A stretch of DNA of 64,000 nt, taken from positions 1-64,000 of the forward strand of contig NZ_AINS01000009.1 of assembly GCF_000254135.1 (NCBI RefSeq), given 5' to 3'. Both the position numbers and the translations under genes were made by a program. Below are positions 44,992 through 54,555 of this stretch, one piece after another (within the stretch, counting starts at the first letter, position 1; every line of letters begins with the position of its first letter). The notes below the pieces were generated by a model, which saw only the letters and a list, made by a program, of their open reading frames with translations, did not search any database and was not told the DNA's origin. This DNA is from Campylobacter coli LMG 9860 (GTDB lineage Bacteria; Campylobacterota; Campylobacteria; Campylobacterales; Campylobacteraceae).

Positions 44992-45404
44992 TCACTTTTG
45001 ATTGAAACTTTTTTACAAAGAGTAAATTTACTCTTTGTATTTTTTATTCTTTTTTAGATAAATTTATATTATAATTGCACATTTTTTTAAATATAAGTTA
45101 TATATTTTGATATTAGTTGTCTATCGTTGAGGCAAAAAGTCTAATATTTTTAGATGTTAAGTGATTTATGTTGAGCTTGCTTTCCTTGAAAAACAAATCT
45201 TTAAAAATATGGAAAATATGATTTAAAAAGTCAAATTTATAAGCGTTTTAAGGCCGATTCGTCTCGAATTTGCAAACAATCTCAAACCATAGAATACTTA
45301 CATATCTTAGAAAAAAATTAAAAAAGTAACAAAAATAATACTATATTAATTATCAATATAATATAATATAATGCGTTTTACAAAACCAATTTAAAGGAAA
45401 AATT
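44992..45404 (+). other. 413-base spacer with possible gene remnant
   Basis: No complete gene. A run of codons that would read KRFKADSSRICKQSQTIEY and then LHILEKN before a stop (about 45241-45320) looks protein-like. So does a shorter piece, MLSLLSLKNKSLKIWK (about 45169-45216). They are in different frames, suggesting a decayed small ORF. The final 40 bases are nearly pure A/T with a TATAAT-like repeat at 45357-45370, a likely promoter for the outer-membrane protein gene. Confidence 0.35.
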
Positions 45405-46049
45405 ATGAATAAAAAGTTTTTAAGTGTAATTGTGGGTATTGCGCTATTTTCAAGTTCAGCTTTAGCTGCAGAAGAATCAGGTTTTTTTATAGGTGCGGAT
45501 GCAGCTTATGTTCAAACTAAAGTTAAAGGGGATTTAAAACATAATAAAACCGGTGCTGTTTTTAATGGTGATTTATCTAGTAGCATTCCTATTTTAGGTT
45601 TAAGAATGGGTTATCGTTTTAATGATTTACATAGATTGTATGCTGCTTATAATTATTCTGATGAATTTAGTGATATTATAAGAACTCCTAATCTTAGAAT
45701 AGAGGGTGATTTTAACACACATAAATTCTTGCTAGGCTATGATTTTACTCCAGAAATTTTTAAAAGAGTAAGAGCTGTTGCGGGTGGATATTTAGGCTAT
45801 GCAAAAACAAGTATTGATTTAAAAACATCTTTATTATCTTTATCTCAAGATTTTGATGGTTTTGTTTACGGAGCAAAAATAGGTGCTATATTTGAATTAG
45901 GCGCTTCTAATGAAATCGAAGTAGGTTTTAAAGCAGAACAAATCGAATACAATACTAGAAATTATTACCAAGAAGCTATAGGGTCGAATTTTTATGATCC
46001 AAGACAAACAAATTATGGTTTATATTTAGGTTATACTTACAAATTCTAA
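45405..46049 (+). CDS. Outer-membrane beta-barrel protein (OmpA-like, 8-strand type)
   Basis: A 214-residue protein with a Sec signal (MNKKFLSVIVGIALFSSSALA) and alternating hydrophobic strands, such as GFFIGADAAYVQTKV, LGLRMGYRFNDLHRLYAAYNYS, GGYLGYAKTSI and GAIFELGASNEIEVGFKAEQIEY. It ends in the aromatic terminal residue (YLGYTYKF) needed for barrel insertion. It resembles the porin family/Opa-like OMPs. It equals Cj1721c by position. A role in adhesion is possible but not shown. Confidence 0.82.
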   Translation: MNKKFLSVIVGIALFSSSALAAEESGFFIGADAAYVQTKVKGDLKHNKTGAVFNGDLSSSIPILGLRMGYRFNDLHRLYAAYNYSDEFSDIIRTPNLRIEGDFNTHKFLLGYDFTPEIFKRVRAVAGGYLGYAKTSIDLKTSLLSLSQDFDGFVYGAKIGAIFELGASNEIEVGFKAEQIEYNTRNYYQEAIGSNFYDPRQTNYGLYLGYTYKF

Positions 46050-46054
46050 TGAAG

Positions 46055-46093
46055 TATTTTATCGGTAGGATTTCAACCCCCACCGATAAAATA
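46055..46093. terminator. Bidirectional terminator after the outer-membrane protein gene
   Basis: A 12-bp stem TATTTTATCGGT (46055-46066) with ACCGATAAAATA (46082-46093) sits between converging genes. Confidence 0.82.
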
Positions 46094-46702
46094 TCTTTCT
46101 ACATCATCTAGCAATTTTTCACAAATTTGAGAATCAGTATTTTTATCTACTACAAGATTGATATAAGTTCTAGTATCTCTAAAACTTCCTGCCGATTTTG
46201 TATTTTCGCGTGTTAATTTTTGGTTTTCTTTGGTGTATTCTATGGTGATGTTAAATTTAAGAGCCGCGCTTGCTTCTCCTAGATTGGTTTTTATTAAAAC
46301 ATTCATTTTTGAAGCTTTAGAGAGGGTAGCTTGGGTTTTAGATATGATTTCTTTAAATCTTTGGCAAGAGCGGATGAGCGTTGAAATGAATGTATTATCA
46401 AGTCCTTCATAAGCTACTTTAAGTTTATTTTTGATGTCTTTTGTACTTTCTTTTTCAGGAGCAACAAAAACCATGTAAAAACCTGTTTTGATTGGGACAT
46501 TATCAGTTTTGACATCGCGCCCACTTGCCATAACTTTAACATAAATTGCATTATCAAGATAGACACGATCTACCATAGGTCCGTAAATTTCATACTCTTT
46601 TCTACGAACTATTACTTCACGAGCCAATACATTTAATTTTACATTAGCTTCATGGATAACAGGCTCCATTTCTTTTTTGATTTCTAAAAGCTCTTTTAAC
46701 AT
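46073..46702 (-). CDS. Conserved hypothetical protein (Cj1720-like)
   Basis: A 209-residue soluble-looking protein with no signal peptide or membrane segment and no family I recognise. It has a charged helical N-terminus (LKELLEIKKEMEPVIHEANVKL), strand-rich middle and a Lys/Glu/Arg-rich mixed region. The end reads CEKLLDDVERYFIGGG. I use the ATG at 46702, which is six bases from AAAGG; the ATG at 46708 abuts the ribosome site. It is divergent from the leu leader and operon. Confidence 0.65.
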   Translation of the reverse strand: MLKELLEIKKEMEPVIHEANVKLNVLAREVIVRRKEYEIYGPMVDRVYLDNAIYVKVMASGRDVKTDNVPIKTGFYMVFVAPEKESTKDIKNKLKVAYEGLDNTFISTLIRSCQRFKEIISKTQATLSKASKMNVLIKTNLGEASAALKFNITIEYTKENQKLTRENTKSAGSFRDTRTYINLVVDKNTDSQICEKLLDDVERYFIGGG

Positions 46703-46806
46703 CAACATCCTTTTTGTTACTTAAAATTACAATTATAACAATAAATTTCTTAATTTGTAAATTTTTATTTTGTGTATTAACTAAAAATATGCTAAATTCG
46801 AAACTA

Positions 46807-46812
46807 TATAAT
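46807..46812 (+). promoter_or_regulatory. -10 element for leuL-leuABCD
   Basis: TATAAT preceded by A/T-rich sequence; transcription would start about 46819, immediately before the GGAGG of the leader ORF. Confidence 0.5.
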
Positions 46813-46830
46813 TTTATGAAGGAGGCGACA

Positions 46831-46935
46831 ATGACACAGGTTTTTAAAAATTCAAATTCAATTCAAGTCAAAGAGCAAAAAAATAAAGAAAATCACTTTA
46901 ACCTGATGCTGCAACTCTCACTCATCCTAAACTAA
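46831..46935 (+). CDS. leuL: leu operon leader peptide
   Basis: A 34-codon ORF with a strong GGAGG, 114 bases before leuA. The last ten residues, NLMLQLSLIL, contain five leucines coded CTG, CTG, CTC, CTC and CTA. These are codons this AT-rich genome rarely uses (its genes prefer TTA and CTT). That is the classic layout of a leucine-sensing attenuator. A GC-rich terminator stem is not obvious; an A/T stem around 46934-46950 followed by an eight-T run is the best candidate. Confidence 0.7.
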   Translation: MTQVFKNSNSIQVKEQKNKENHFNLMLQLSLILN

Positions 46936-47048
46936 AATTTTTATTTTTTTTAATCATTTCTGAAATTTATTTATTTTACTATTGTTTTTAAGTTTTTGAA
47001 TTTTTAATAAAATTCATTCGGTTTATCTCGTTTTTTAAGGATTAAAAT

Positions 47049-48584
47049 ATGAAGAATAATAAAATTATCATTTTTGATACAACTTTACGCGATGGTGAAC
47101 AAGCCTTAGGCAGTTCTTTAAATATAAATCAAAAATTACAGATTGCCTTAGCGCTTGAAAATTTAGGTGTTGATGTGATAGAAGCAGGTTTTCCTGTATC
47201 TTCACAAGGAGATTTTGAAGCGGTAAAAAATATAGCCTCAAAAGTAAAAAATTCAACCATTTGTGCGCTTTCTAGAGCTTTGGATAAAGATATAGATACC
47301 GCTTATGAGGCTTTAAAAGTGGCGGATTCTTTTAGAATTCATACTTTTATAGCCACTTCAACTTTGCACATACAAGATAAATTAAAAAAAGATTTTGATG
47401 AAATTTTAGCTATGGCACAAAGAGCGATTGCAAGAGCTAGAAACTATACTGATGATGTGGAATTTTCATGTGAAGATGCAGGAAGAACTCCTATTGATAA
47501 TCTTTGTTTTATGGTAGAAAATGCTATCAAAGCAGGGGCTAGAACTATCAATATACCTGATACTGTGGGTTATACTTTGCCAAGTGAATTTGCTAATATC
47601 ATCAAAATTTTATTTAACAAAGTACCCAATATAGACAAAGCTGTTATTTCTGTGCATTGTCATAATGACTTAGGTATGGCAACAGGCAATAGCTTAAGTG
47701 CTATTTTACAAGGCGCAAGACAGATAGAATGTACTATGAATGGGCTTGGTGAAAGGGCTGGAAATTGCGCTTTGGAAGAAGTTGTAATGGCGATAAAAAC
47801 AAGAAGCGATTATTTAAAAGGTTTTTATACAGATATCAAGTGTGAAAATATTTCTAAAACTTCAAAATTAGTTTCAGCTATCACTAATGAAAGCATACCT
47901 TCACATAAAGCCATAGTAGGAAGTAACGCCTTTTCTCATAGTTCTGGAATTCATCAAGATGGAGTACTTAAAAATAGACAAACTTATGAAATTATAAGCC
48001 CTAGCAGCATAGGACTTCATGAAAATCGTATGCTTATGACTGCAAGAAGCGGTAGGGCTATGATTAAAACTTGTCTTGATAATTTAGGATATGATGAAAA
48101 AACTTATAATTTAGATGAAGTTTATGAGAGTTTTTTACGCCTTGCGGATAAAAAAGGACAGGTTTATGATTATGACTTAGAGGCTTTAATGTTTTTAAGT
48201 TATGAAAATGATGAAGAAAATGAATTAGTACTTGAAAAATTAAGCGTAATCAGCGGCACTATCCCAACAGCTTGTGTTTGTGTGCGTATAAAAGAAGAAT
48301 TAAAAACTGAAGCTTGTACCGGAAATGGGCCCATAGAAGCGGTGTTTAATTGCATCTCTAGAATCACAGGCTTAAACCCTGTTTTAAAAGCATATAGCAT
48401 TAATGCAAAAAGTTCAGGTGTGGATGCACAAGGGCAAGTGGATGTGGATTTAGAATTTAAAGGGAGAAAATTTCATGGCAAAGGGCTTTCAACAGATGTT
48501 ATAGAAGCATCAGCTCAAGCCTTTATCAGTGCTTACAATGCAATTTATCGATCTTTAAAAGTTGAAGAAAGGAAAGCAGTATGA
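47049..48584 (+). CDS. leuA: 2-isopropylmalate synthase
   Basis: First committed step of leucine synthesis: acetyl-CoA plus 2-ketoisovalerate. TIM-barrel HMGL-like domain with [16 protein letters not shown] at the start and [23 protein letters not shown] near 200. [18 protein letters not shown] is near 290, and a C-terminal LeuA regulatory domain covers about 390-511. It has 511 residues and AAGGA before the ATG. Its stop overlaps the leuB start (ATGA). Confidence 0.96.
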   Translation: MKNNKIIIFDTTLRDGEQALGSSLNINQKLQIALALENLGVDVIEAGFPVSSQGDFEAVKNIASKVKNSTICALSRALDKDIDTAYEALKVADSFRIHTFIATSTLHIQDKLKKDFDEILAMAQRAIARARNYTDDVEFSCEDAGRTPIDNLCFMVENAIKAGARTINIPDTVGYTLPSEFANIIKILFNKVPNIDKAVISVHCHNDLGMATGNSLSAILQGARQIECTMNGLGERAGNCALEEVVMAIKTRSDYLKGFYTDIKCENISKTSKLVSAITNESIPSHKAIVGSNAFSHSSGIHQDGVLKNRQTYEIISPSSIGLHENRMLMTARSGRAMIKTCLDNLGYDEKTYNLDEVYESFLRLADKKGQVYDYDLEALMFLSYENDEENELVLEKLSVISGTIPTACVCVRIKEELKTEACTGNGPIEAVFNCISRITGLNPVLKAYSINAKSSGVDAQGQVDVDLEFKGRKFHGKGLSTDVIEASAQAFISAYNAIYRSLKVEERKAV

Positions 48585-49657
48585 ATACTTATAAAATAGC
48601 AGTTTTGCCAGGAGATGGCATAGGGCCTTCAGTGATGAAAGAGGCTTTAAAAATTTTAAATTTTGTCGCCCAAAAACACGGCTTTAAATTAGAAACAAAA
48701 GAAGCGAAGATAGGTGGGGCAAGTATAGATGCCTATGGGGTAGCATTAAGCGATGAGACTTTAAAGCTTTGTGAGCAAAGCGATGCTATTTTGTTTGGTT
48801 CAGTAGGAGGACCTAAGTGGGATAATCTACCTATAGATCAAAGACCTGAAAGAGCTTCGCTTTTACCTTTAAGAAAGCATTTTAATTTATTTGCAAATTT
48901 GCGTCCTTGTAAAATTTATGAAAGCTTAAGACATGCTTCGCCCTTAAAAGATGAAATTATCCAAAAAGGTGTGGATATCTTGTGCGTTAGAGAGCTTACA
49001 GGCGGGATTTATTTTGGTAAGCAAGAATTGGGCAAAGAAAGTGCTTATGATACTGAAATTTACACTAAAGCAGAGATAGAAAGGATTACACGCCTTGCTT
49101 TTGAAAGTGCAAGAATAAGAAATAAAAAAGTGCATCTAATTGATAAGGCAAATGTTTTAGCAAGTTCTATTTTATGGCGTGATGTAGTAGGTCAAATTGC
49201 AAAAGAATACGAAGATATCAAGCTAGAATACATGTATGTAGATAATGCAGCTATGCAAATTATTAAAAATCCTAGCACTTTTGATGTAATGCTTTGTTCT
49301 AATCTTTTTGGCGATATTTTAAGCGATGAATTAGCAGCTATAAGTGGATCTTTGGGCTTGCTTTGTTCTGCGAGTTTAAATGATAAAGGTTTTGGGCTTT
49401 ATGAGCCAGCAGGTGGTTCAGCTCCTGATATAGCTCATTTAAATATAGCCAATCCTATAGCCCAAATTTTAAGTGCTGCTTTGATGTTAAAATATAGCTT
49501 TAAAGAAGAAAAGGCTGCAAGGGATATAGAAAATGCTATAGCCATAGCTTTAGAGCGTGGAAAAATGACTAAGGATTTAAATGCGAATTCTTATTTAAGC
49601 ACCGATGAAATGGGAGATTGTATAGTAGAAATTTTAAAGGAGAATAACAATGGCTAA
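48581..49657 (+). CDS. leuB: 3-isopropylmalate dehydrogenase
   Basis: NAD-dependent oxidative decarboxylation of 3-isopropylmalate. Characteristic segments are [29 protein letters not shown], and [10 protein letters not shown]. The metal-binding [21 protein letters not shown] and the NAD-binding [11 protein letters not shown] are also present. It has 358 residues. It overlaps leuA by 4 bases and leuC by 8, so the operon is tightly coupled. Confidence 0.96.
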   Translation: MNTYKIAVLPGDGIGPSVMKEALKILNFVAQKHGFKLETKEAKIGGASIDAYGVALSDETLKLCEQSDAILFGSVGGPKWDNLPIDQRPERASLLPLRKHFNLFANLRPCKIYESLRHASPLKDEIIQKGVDILCVRELTGGIYFGKQELGKESAYDTEIYTKAEIERITRLAFESARIRNKKVHLIDKANVLASSILWRDVVGQIAKEYEDIKLEYMYVDNAAMQIIKNPSTFDVMLCSNLFGDILSDELAAISGSLGLLCSASLNDKGFGLYEPAGGSAPDIAHLNIANPIAQILSAALMLKYSFKEEKAARDIENAIAIALERGKMTKDLNANSYLSTDEMGDCIVEILKENNNG

Positions 49658-51056
49658 AACTTTATATGAAAAAGTGTTTGATTCTCATGTGGTTTATCAA
49701 AAGGAAAATGAACTTCCTATACTTTATATCGATAGACATTTAATCCACGAAGTAACAAGCCCTCAAGCTTTTTCAGGTCTTAAAATGGCAAATCGTAAAA
49801 TGGCAAGATCGGATTTGACTTTAGCAACTATAGATCATGATGTATCGACTAAAAGCACAGATTTGGATGCTTGTTCAGGTATGGCAAAAGAGCAAATTAC
49901 GACTTTGATGCAAAATACTAAAGAATTTGGAGTCAGACTTTTAGGCCTAGGCGATAAAAATCAAGGTATAGTGCATATAGTAAGTCCCGAGCTTGGTTTT
50001 ACTTTACCGGGTGTAACTTTGGTTTGTGGGGATTCTCACACTGCAACACACGGGGCCTTTGGAGCTTTGGCTTTTGGTATAGGCACAAGCGAGGTCGAGC
50101 ATGTAATGGCTACGCAAACTTTAAAACAAGCAAAACTTAAAACTATGAAAATAGAATGCAAGGGTCAGTTTCAAAAGGGTGTTTATGCTAAGGATTTGAT
50201 TTTATATCTTATATCAAAATACGGTACCGCAAAAGGCACAGGCTATGCTATAGAATTTTGTGGAGAGTTGATAGAAGGCTTGAGTATGGAAGCTAGAATG
50301 ACACTTTGCAATATGGCTATAGAATTTGGAGCAAAAGTCGGTATGATAGCTCCTGATGAGATTACTTTTGAGTATATAAAAGGGAAAGAATTTGCTCCAA
50401 AGGGAGAAGAATTTGAAAAGCATTGTGAGTATTGGAGAAGTTTAAAAAGCGATGAGGGCGCACAATATGATGAAAGTATAGTCCTTGATGCAAGCCAAAT
50501 TCAACCGCAAATCAGCTATGGAACTAATCCTTCTCAAGTTATTGCTATAAATGAAAGAATTCCAAAAGTCAGCGATTTTATCAATCCAAGCGATCAAAAA
50601 TCTTTACTTGATGCTTTAGATTATGTGAATTTGGAGCAAGATCAAAGCTTAGAAGGGGTAAAAATCGATATTGTTTTCATAGGTTCTTGTACAAATGGGC
50701 GTTTAGAAGATCTTAAGATAGCTGCGGATATTTTAAAAGGGCGTAAAATTCACAAGGATGTTAAAGCTTTAATCGTGCCTGGTTCTATGCAAGTGAGAAA
50801 AGAAGCTGAAAATTTAGGACTTGATAAAATTTTTATCGAAGCAGGGTGTGAGTGGAGATATGCAGGGTGTTCAATGTGTCTTGGTATGAATGATGATAAA
50901 GCAAGTGCGGGACAAAGAGTTGCTTCAACTTCAAATCGTAATTTTGTAGGCAGACAAGGTAAAGGTTCTATCACCCACTTAATGAGTCCTGCAAGCGCAG
51001 CAGCCTGTGCCATAGAAGGCGTTATTTGTGATAATAGAAAATATTTAGGAGTTTAA
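49650..51056 (+). CDS. leuC: 3-isopropylmalate dehydratase large subunit
   Basis: Aconitase-family isomerase with LeuD, converting 2- to 3-isopropylmalate. The 4Fe-4S cysteines lie in [13 protein letters not shown] (about 347) and [10 protein letters not shown] (about 408-416). The substrate region [26 protein letters not shown] is complete. It has 468 residues. Confidence 0.96.
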   Translation: MAKTLYEKVFDSHVVYQKENELPILYIDRHLIHEVTSPQAFSGLKMANRKMARSDLTLATIDHDVSTKSTDLDACSGMAKEQITTLMQNTKEFGVRLLGLGDKNQGIVHIVSPELGFTLPGVTLVCGDSHTATHGAFGALAFGIGTSEVEHVMATQTLKQAKLKTMKIECKGQFQKGVYAKDLILYLISKYGTAKGTGYAIEFCGELIEGLSMEARMTLCNMAIEFGAKVGMIAPDEITFEYIKGKEFAPKGEEFEKHCEYWRSLKSDEGAQYDESIVLDASQIQPQISYGTNPSQVIAINERIPKVSDFINPSDQKSLLDALDYVNLEQDQSLEGVKIDIVFIGSCTNGRLEDLKIAADILKGRKIHKDVKALIVPGSMQVRKEAENLGLDKIFIEAGCEWRYAGCSMCLGMNDDKASAGQRVASTSNRNFVGRQGKGSITHLMSPASAAACAIEGVICDNRKYLGV

Positions 51057-51057
51057 A

Positions 51058-51660
51058 ATGCAAAAATTTACTACTCATAAAGGTATAGCTTGTCCTTTGG
51101 AATATGCCAATATCGACACAGATCAAATCATCCCTAAGCAATTTTTACTTGCTGTTTCAAAGCAGGGCTTTGGTAAGCATTTATTTCATGATTTGCGTTA
51201 TTTAGACGATAAAGAAAGCGTTTTAAATATGGATTTTAATCTCAATAAAAAAGAATACCAAAACGCTTCTATCTTGGTAAGTTTTGAAAATTTTGGAAGC
51301 GGTTCTTCAAGGGAGCACGCACCTTGGGCTTTGGTGGATTATGGTATAAGAGCTATTATCGCGCCTTCTTTTGCAGATATTTTTAAAAATAATGCTTTAG
51401 GAAATGGTTTGCTTACTATAGAGCTTGCTAAAGATGAGGTTGTAAGCATTATAAAACAACTGAAAGAATCTGAAGATAAAAATATAGAAATTTCTTTATT
51501 TGAGAAAAAGGTATTTTTTAAAGATCAAGTTTTTTCTTTTGATTTGGATGAATTTCGTAGAACCTGTTTACTAGAAGGGCTTGATAATATAGCTTTAACT
51601 TTAAAATATGAAGAACAAATCAAGGCTTATGAGAAAAACTCAAAAAGCTTTTTGGTTTAG
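51058..51660 (+). CDS. leuD: 3-isopropylmalate dehydratase small subunit
   Basis: Swivel-domain partner of LeuC. NIDTDQIIPKQFL near residue 18 and the GSGSSREHAPWAL motif near 80 are diagnostic. It has 200 residues, one base after the leuC stop, and is last in the operon. Its 3' end overlaps the converging acetyltransferase gene by 21 bases. Confidence 0.96.
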   Translation: MQKFTTHKGIACPLEYANIDTDQIIPKQFLLAVSKQGFGKHLFHDLRYLDDKESVLNMDFNLNKKEYQNASILVSFENFGSGSSREHAPWALVDYGIRAIIAPSFADIFKNNALGNGLLTIELAKDEVVSIIKQLKESEDKNIEISLFEKKVFFKDQVFSFDLDEFRRTCLLEGLDNIALTLKYEEQIKAYEKNSKSFLV

Positions 51661-52170
51661 GATTTTTTCATAAGCGAAAAATTCATCTTCATAGCAAGGG
51701 ATATGAAAAGCCCCACAAAACTCAAAATTTAATTTTTTAAAGAGCGAATTCATAGGGATATTTTTACTATGAGTATCCGCTCTTAAGCTATATTTTCCTT
51801 CATTTTTAGCATAAGTTTCACAAAAATTTAACAGCTTTTGCGCCACGCCTTTGCCTTTAGCATTTTCTTTTACAGCCAAACGGTGCAGATAAAAAGCTAG
51901 ATTATTGTAGGATTTTTTAAAGTTGATTTGCTCGTAAAATTCGGGTTCGAATTTTTCATTGATGCAAATAAAGCCTAGAATCTCATCCTTTTCTTTATAA
52001 AGATAAAGCTCTTGTGCTTTGATATCTTCTTTAAAAATTTCTTCATTAGGGTAATGTTCATTCCATTGATTAAAATTCATAGCTTTCATGGAATTTAGAG
52101 CGTCTTTTGTTATGTTAAGTATGGAATTTAAATCTTTTTGTGTAGCTTTTTCTATGACAAAATTTTGCAT
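51640..52170 (-). CDS. GNAT-family N-acetyltransferase
   Basis: A 176-residue acetyl-CoA-dependent acyltransferase. The acetyl-CoA loop is AVKENAKGKGVAQKLLNFCE (about 94-113). The conserved end of the fold reads LRADTHSKNIPMNSLFKKLNFEFCG. Substrate unknown. It corresponds to Cj1715. The 3' end overlaps leuD by 21 bases on the opposite strand. Confidence 0.85.
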   Translation of the reverse strand: MQNFVIEKATQKDLNSILNITKDALNSMKAMNFNQWNEHYPNEEIFKEDIKAQELYLYKEKDEILGFICINEKFEPEFYEQINFKKSYNNLAFYLHRLAVKENAKGKGVAQKLLNFCETYAKNEGKYSLRADTHSKNIPMNSLFKKLNFEFCGAFHIPCYEDEFFAYEKILNQKAF

Positions 52171-52400
52171 AAAAATCCTTTTGTAATGTAAATACTAGTG
52201 TTTAACTTTAATATTTTTTGTAAGTTTTATTTCTTCAAAAAACCCTATTGAGTTTTAAAAGCCCCAAAAAGAACTTTAATTAATTGAAAATCATTATAAC
52301 ACAAAAGCAATAAATTGAAATCAAAAATCCTTTAGTTTGTTTATATATAGTGCTTTTAAGGTATTTTTTGAAAGTTGAAGAAATTGAAAGAAATGAAAAA

Positions 52401-52476
52401 TGGTGGCTCCGATTGGACTTGAACCAACGGCCACTACCATGTCAAGGTAGTGCTCTACCAACTGAGCTACGGAACC
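52401..52476 (-). tRNA. tRNA-Val (GAC)
   Basis: Full cloverleaf of 76 bases with encoded CCA. The acceptor stem GGTTCCG pairs with CGGAGCC, the T arm has GGTTCAAGTCC, and the anticodon loop reads CTTGACA. Confidence 0.93.
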
Positions 52477-52477
52477 A

Positions 52478-52553
52478 TGGTGGAGCATAGCGGGTTCGAA
52501 CCGCTGACCCCAACGCTGCCAGCGTTGTGCTCTCCCAGCTGAGCTAATGCCCC
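52478..52553 (-). tRNA. tRNA-Ala (GGC)
   Basis: 76 bases with encoded CCA; acceptor GGGGCAT with ATGCTCC, anticodon arm CAACG-CTGGCAG-CGTTG gives anticodon GGC. One base separates it from tRNA-Val, so they are co-transcribed. Confidence 0.93.
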
Positions 52554-52661
52554 TTAGAATTTTCTAAAAAATTTTAGCGCAATATTACTTTTTTTTGGCT
52601 GAAAACCAAATTTAAAATTCTTATTAAAAGTTATAAAAATAAAATATAAAAGAATTTTAAA

Positions 52662-53638
52662 TTATTTGATTAATTCTAAAATTTCTCTTTTGCATTCATC
52701 TTTGTTAAGATCGAGTTGCCCAGAATAGTAAAAATATTTAGTCAAAACTAAAATCCCTATATAAAATTCTTTTTTCTTATCTAAGAATTTCTTAACATAC
52801 TGATGAGCATTATTAATGATTTCTAGCGCATCTTTTGGATGACTGATAAAATGTTCGATTACTGTAGTTAAGTTATCATTATCAATTAAAGCAAAATGGT
52901 AATTTGGTTTTAAAGTTCCTTCCATAAACCAAGTTTCGCAAGTTATTTTTGGAGCTAAAACTAAAGAATTAGAATTCATAGCCCATTTTAAGTTGCTTGC
53001 TACATCGTTACCCTCTAAAGAAATTATAAATTTATATTTCATTTGTTCTTTTTTGTTTAAAAAGTTTTTTTCCATTGGCTAGGTTGTTTTGAAGTATCTC
53101 CTATATCGCAAAAAGTTCTACCAAAATAAGAATCAAAAAATTCTTTTCTATGTTTTTGATATACAGCACCTCTAAAAATTGCTATATCTTTTTTATTTTC
53201 ATATTTTATATTGTCTTTTAAAAAACAAAAATGCCTATTTTTATCAAGTTTTAATAAAATGTTGTTTGTATTATTTTCTAAAGGTCTTGATTTACAAATG
53301 GCCGGCTCTTTAAAAGTATATTTTACATCACCAAATTCTTTTTTCCATAAAAAATCATCATTAAAGTATTTACTAATTTCATAAGCATCAAAAGCATAAG
53401 AAGTATTTTTAAAAGGAAATTTTCCTATTTTTTCTCTTTCTGTTAATGTAAAAAAATCATTTATTTGATTGTAATACTTAACCCGAGTTCGTATTTCTTC
53501 TAGCTCTTTAGCATTATATTTTAAAATTTCATTGAAAATTTTATGCAATTTTGTTTGAAAAAAATATCTTGGTGTAAAAGATATTCCGATGCCTTTTAAA
53601 TTCATAAATAATCTCGATTGTAGCATTGTGAAGTCCAT
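52662..53638 (-). pseudogene. GT90-family (LpsA-like) glycosyltransferase, off by one base in an A tract
   Basis: Two adjacent frames together encode one glycosyltransferase family 90 protein of about 325 residues, which would add a sugar to a surface glycan. The N-terminal part (from MDFTMLQSRLFM) covers IAIFRGAVYQKHRKEFF. The second part has the diagnostic EGNDVASNLKWAMNSNSLVL and ETWFMEGTLKPNYHF. The break is a seven-A run at 53067-53073: with eight A, QPSQWKK continues in frame into NFLNKKEQMKYKF. No other damage is visible, so this may be a reversible OFF state. It sits alone between tRNA genes. Confidence 0.8.
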
Positions 53639-53729
53639 ATAAAAAATTATAATATTTTACAAAAATATTATTAAGTAGTAAATTAATTTTTAATAAAACA
53701 ATAATATTTTAATGTTAAAAAGTTAATAG

Positions 53730-53817
53730 TGGCAGACAGGAAGGGATTCGAACCCTCGAAAGCTTGCACTTTACACGCGTTCCAGGCGTGCTCCTTCAAC
53801 CGCTCGGACACCTGTCT
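53730..53817 (-). tRNA. tRNA-Ser (GGA)
   Basis: 88 bases with a long variable arm and encoded CCA. The acceptor AGACAGG pairs with CCTGTCT, and the anticodon arm CACGC-CTGGAAC-GCGTG gives GGA. Confidence 0.93.
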
Positions 53818-53921
53818 AATTAAAAATTAAATTATATCTAAAAAAGCTTTAAATAAAATTTTAGTAAAAAAGAGTATAATTACATTTTCATTTTGTAAAA
53901 TGATCTTTAAAGATTTATTAT

Positions 53922-53998
53922 GTCAGGGTAGCTCAGCTGGTTAGAGCGCTGGTCTCATAAGCCGGAGGTCGGGAGTTCAAGTCTCCCCCTTGACACCA
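53922..53998 (+). tRNA. tRNA-Met (CAT), elongator type
   Basis: 77 bases with encoded CCA; acceptor GTCAGGG with CCTTGAC, anticodon loop CTCATAA. The first acceptor pair is G-C, so it is not the initiator. An isoleucine tRNA with modified CAT cannot be excluded by eye. Confidence 0.85.
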
Positions 53999-54450
53999 TT
54001 TTTAAAACTTCTTTTAAAAAATCACCCTTAAATTATTTTAATTACAAATTTTATCTTAATAGTTTTAAATTATAAATTTGTTTTTATCTTAGAATTTAAG
54101 TTCTATTTTAAATTTTTGGCATTTAAATTTGTACCATCTTTTATATGGCTTGAAATAAAATTTGTTTGAAGAGATGGTTTTGAGATAAGGTATATTTTAT
54201 AAAAGATAGAAATTTGATTATTGTATTTTAAAGATTAATGTTTAAAAATTTATCTCGAAATAATCAAAAAAATAATCAAATTTAAAGACACAAGGGGAAT
54301 TTGTTATTATAAAATTAACTTAAAATAGACTTTTGATAAGAGTATAGTATCATAAAATTATAATTTGATTGATATTTAAATTTATCAAAGCGCACATCGT
54401 TTTATTTATAAATTTAAATATCTTAAAATTTCAATAAAAGATTTATTCAA
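53999..54450. other. 452-base AT-rich spacer
   Basis: More than 80% A+T with stop codons in all frames. I see no gene. ACCATCT at about 54131 and AGATGGT near 54171 form a loose inverted repeat of no known meaning. Confidence 0.4.
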
Positions 54451-54555
54451 TTAGCGATTGCTTTTATCTTTAGAAATCACCCAAATCATACCCACAAAAC
54501 CTATCAACACAACGACAAATATAAAAATGATTTGAAAAATATCCAAAGCTGTCAT
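54451..54555 (-). CDS. Small single-span membrane protein (Cj1714-like)
   Basis: A 34-residue peptide, [19 protein letters not shown] followed by [15 protein letters not shown]: one membrane helix (about 6-27) and a short basic tail. Its ATG overlaps the rlmN stop (ATGA), so it is translationally coupled and very likely real. Function unknown. Confidence 0.75.
   Translation of the reverse strand: MTALDIFQIIFIFVVVLIGFVGMIWVISKDKSNR

Noticed and set aside
46714..46830. Longer version of the leu leader ORF starting at 46714
   Set aside because: The upstream part covers the promoter region and has no ribosome site; GGAGG points to the ATG at 46831.
52281..52299. Fur-box-like sequence on the minus strand (TTATAATGATTTTCAATTA)
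   Set aside because: It is a partial match in very AT-rich DNA, about 110 bases from the acetyltransferase start, and overlaps a possible -10; too weak to call.
53999..54450. Hidden gene in the 452-base gap after tRNA-Met
   Set aside because: Stops occur in all six frames at short intervals, and no ribosome site precedes any open stretch.
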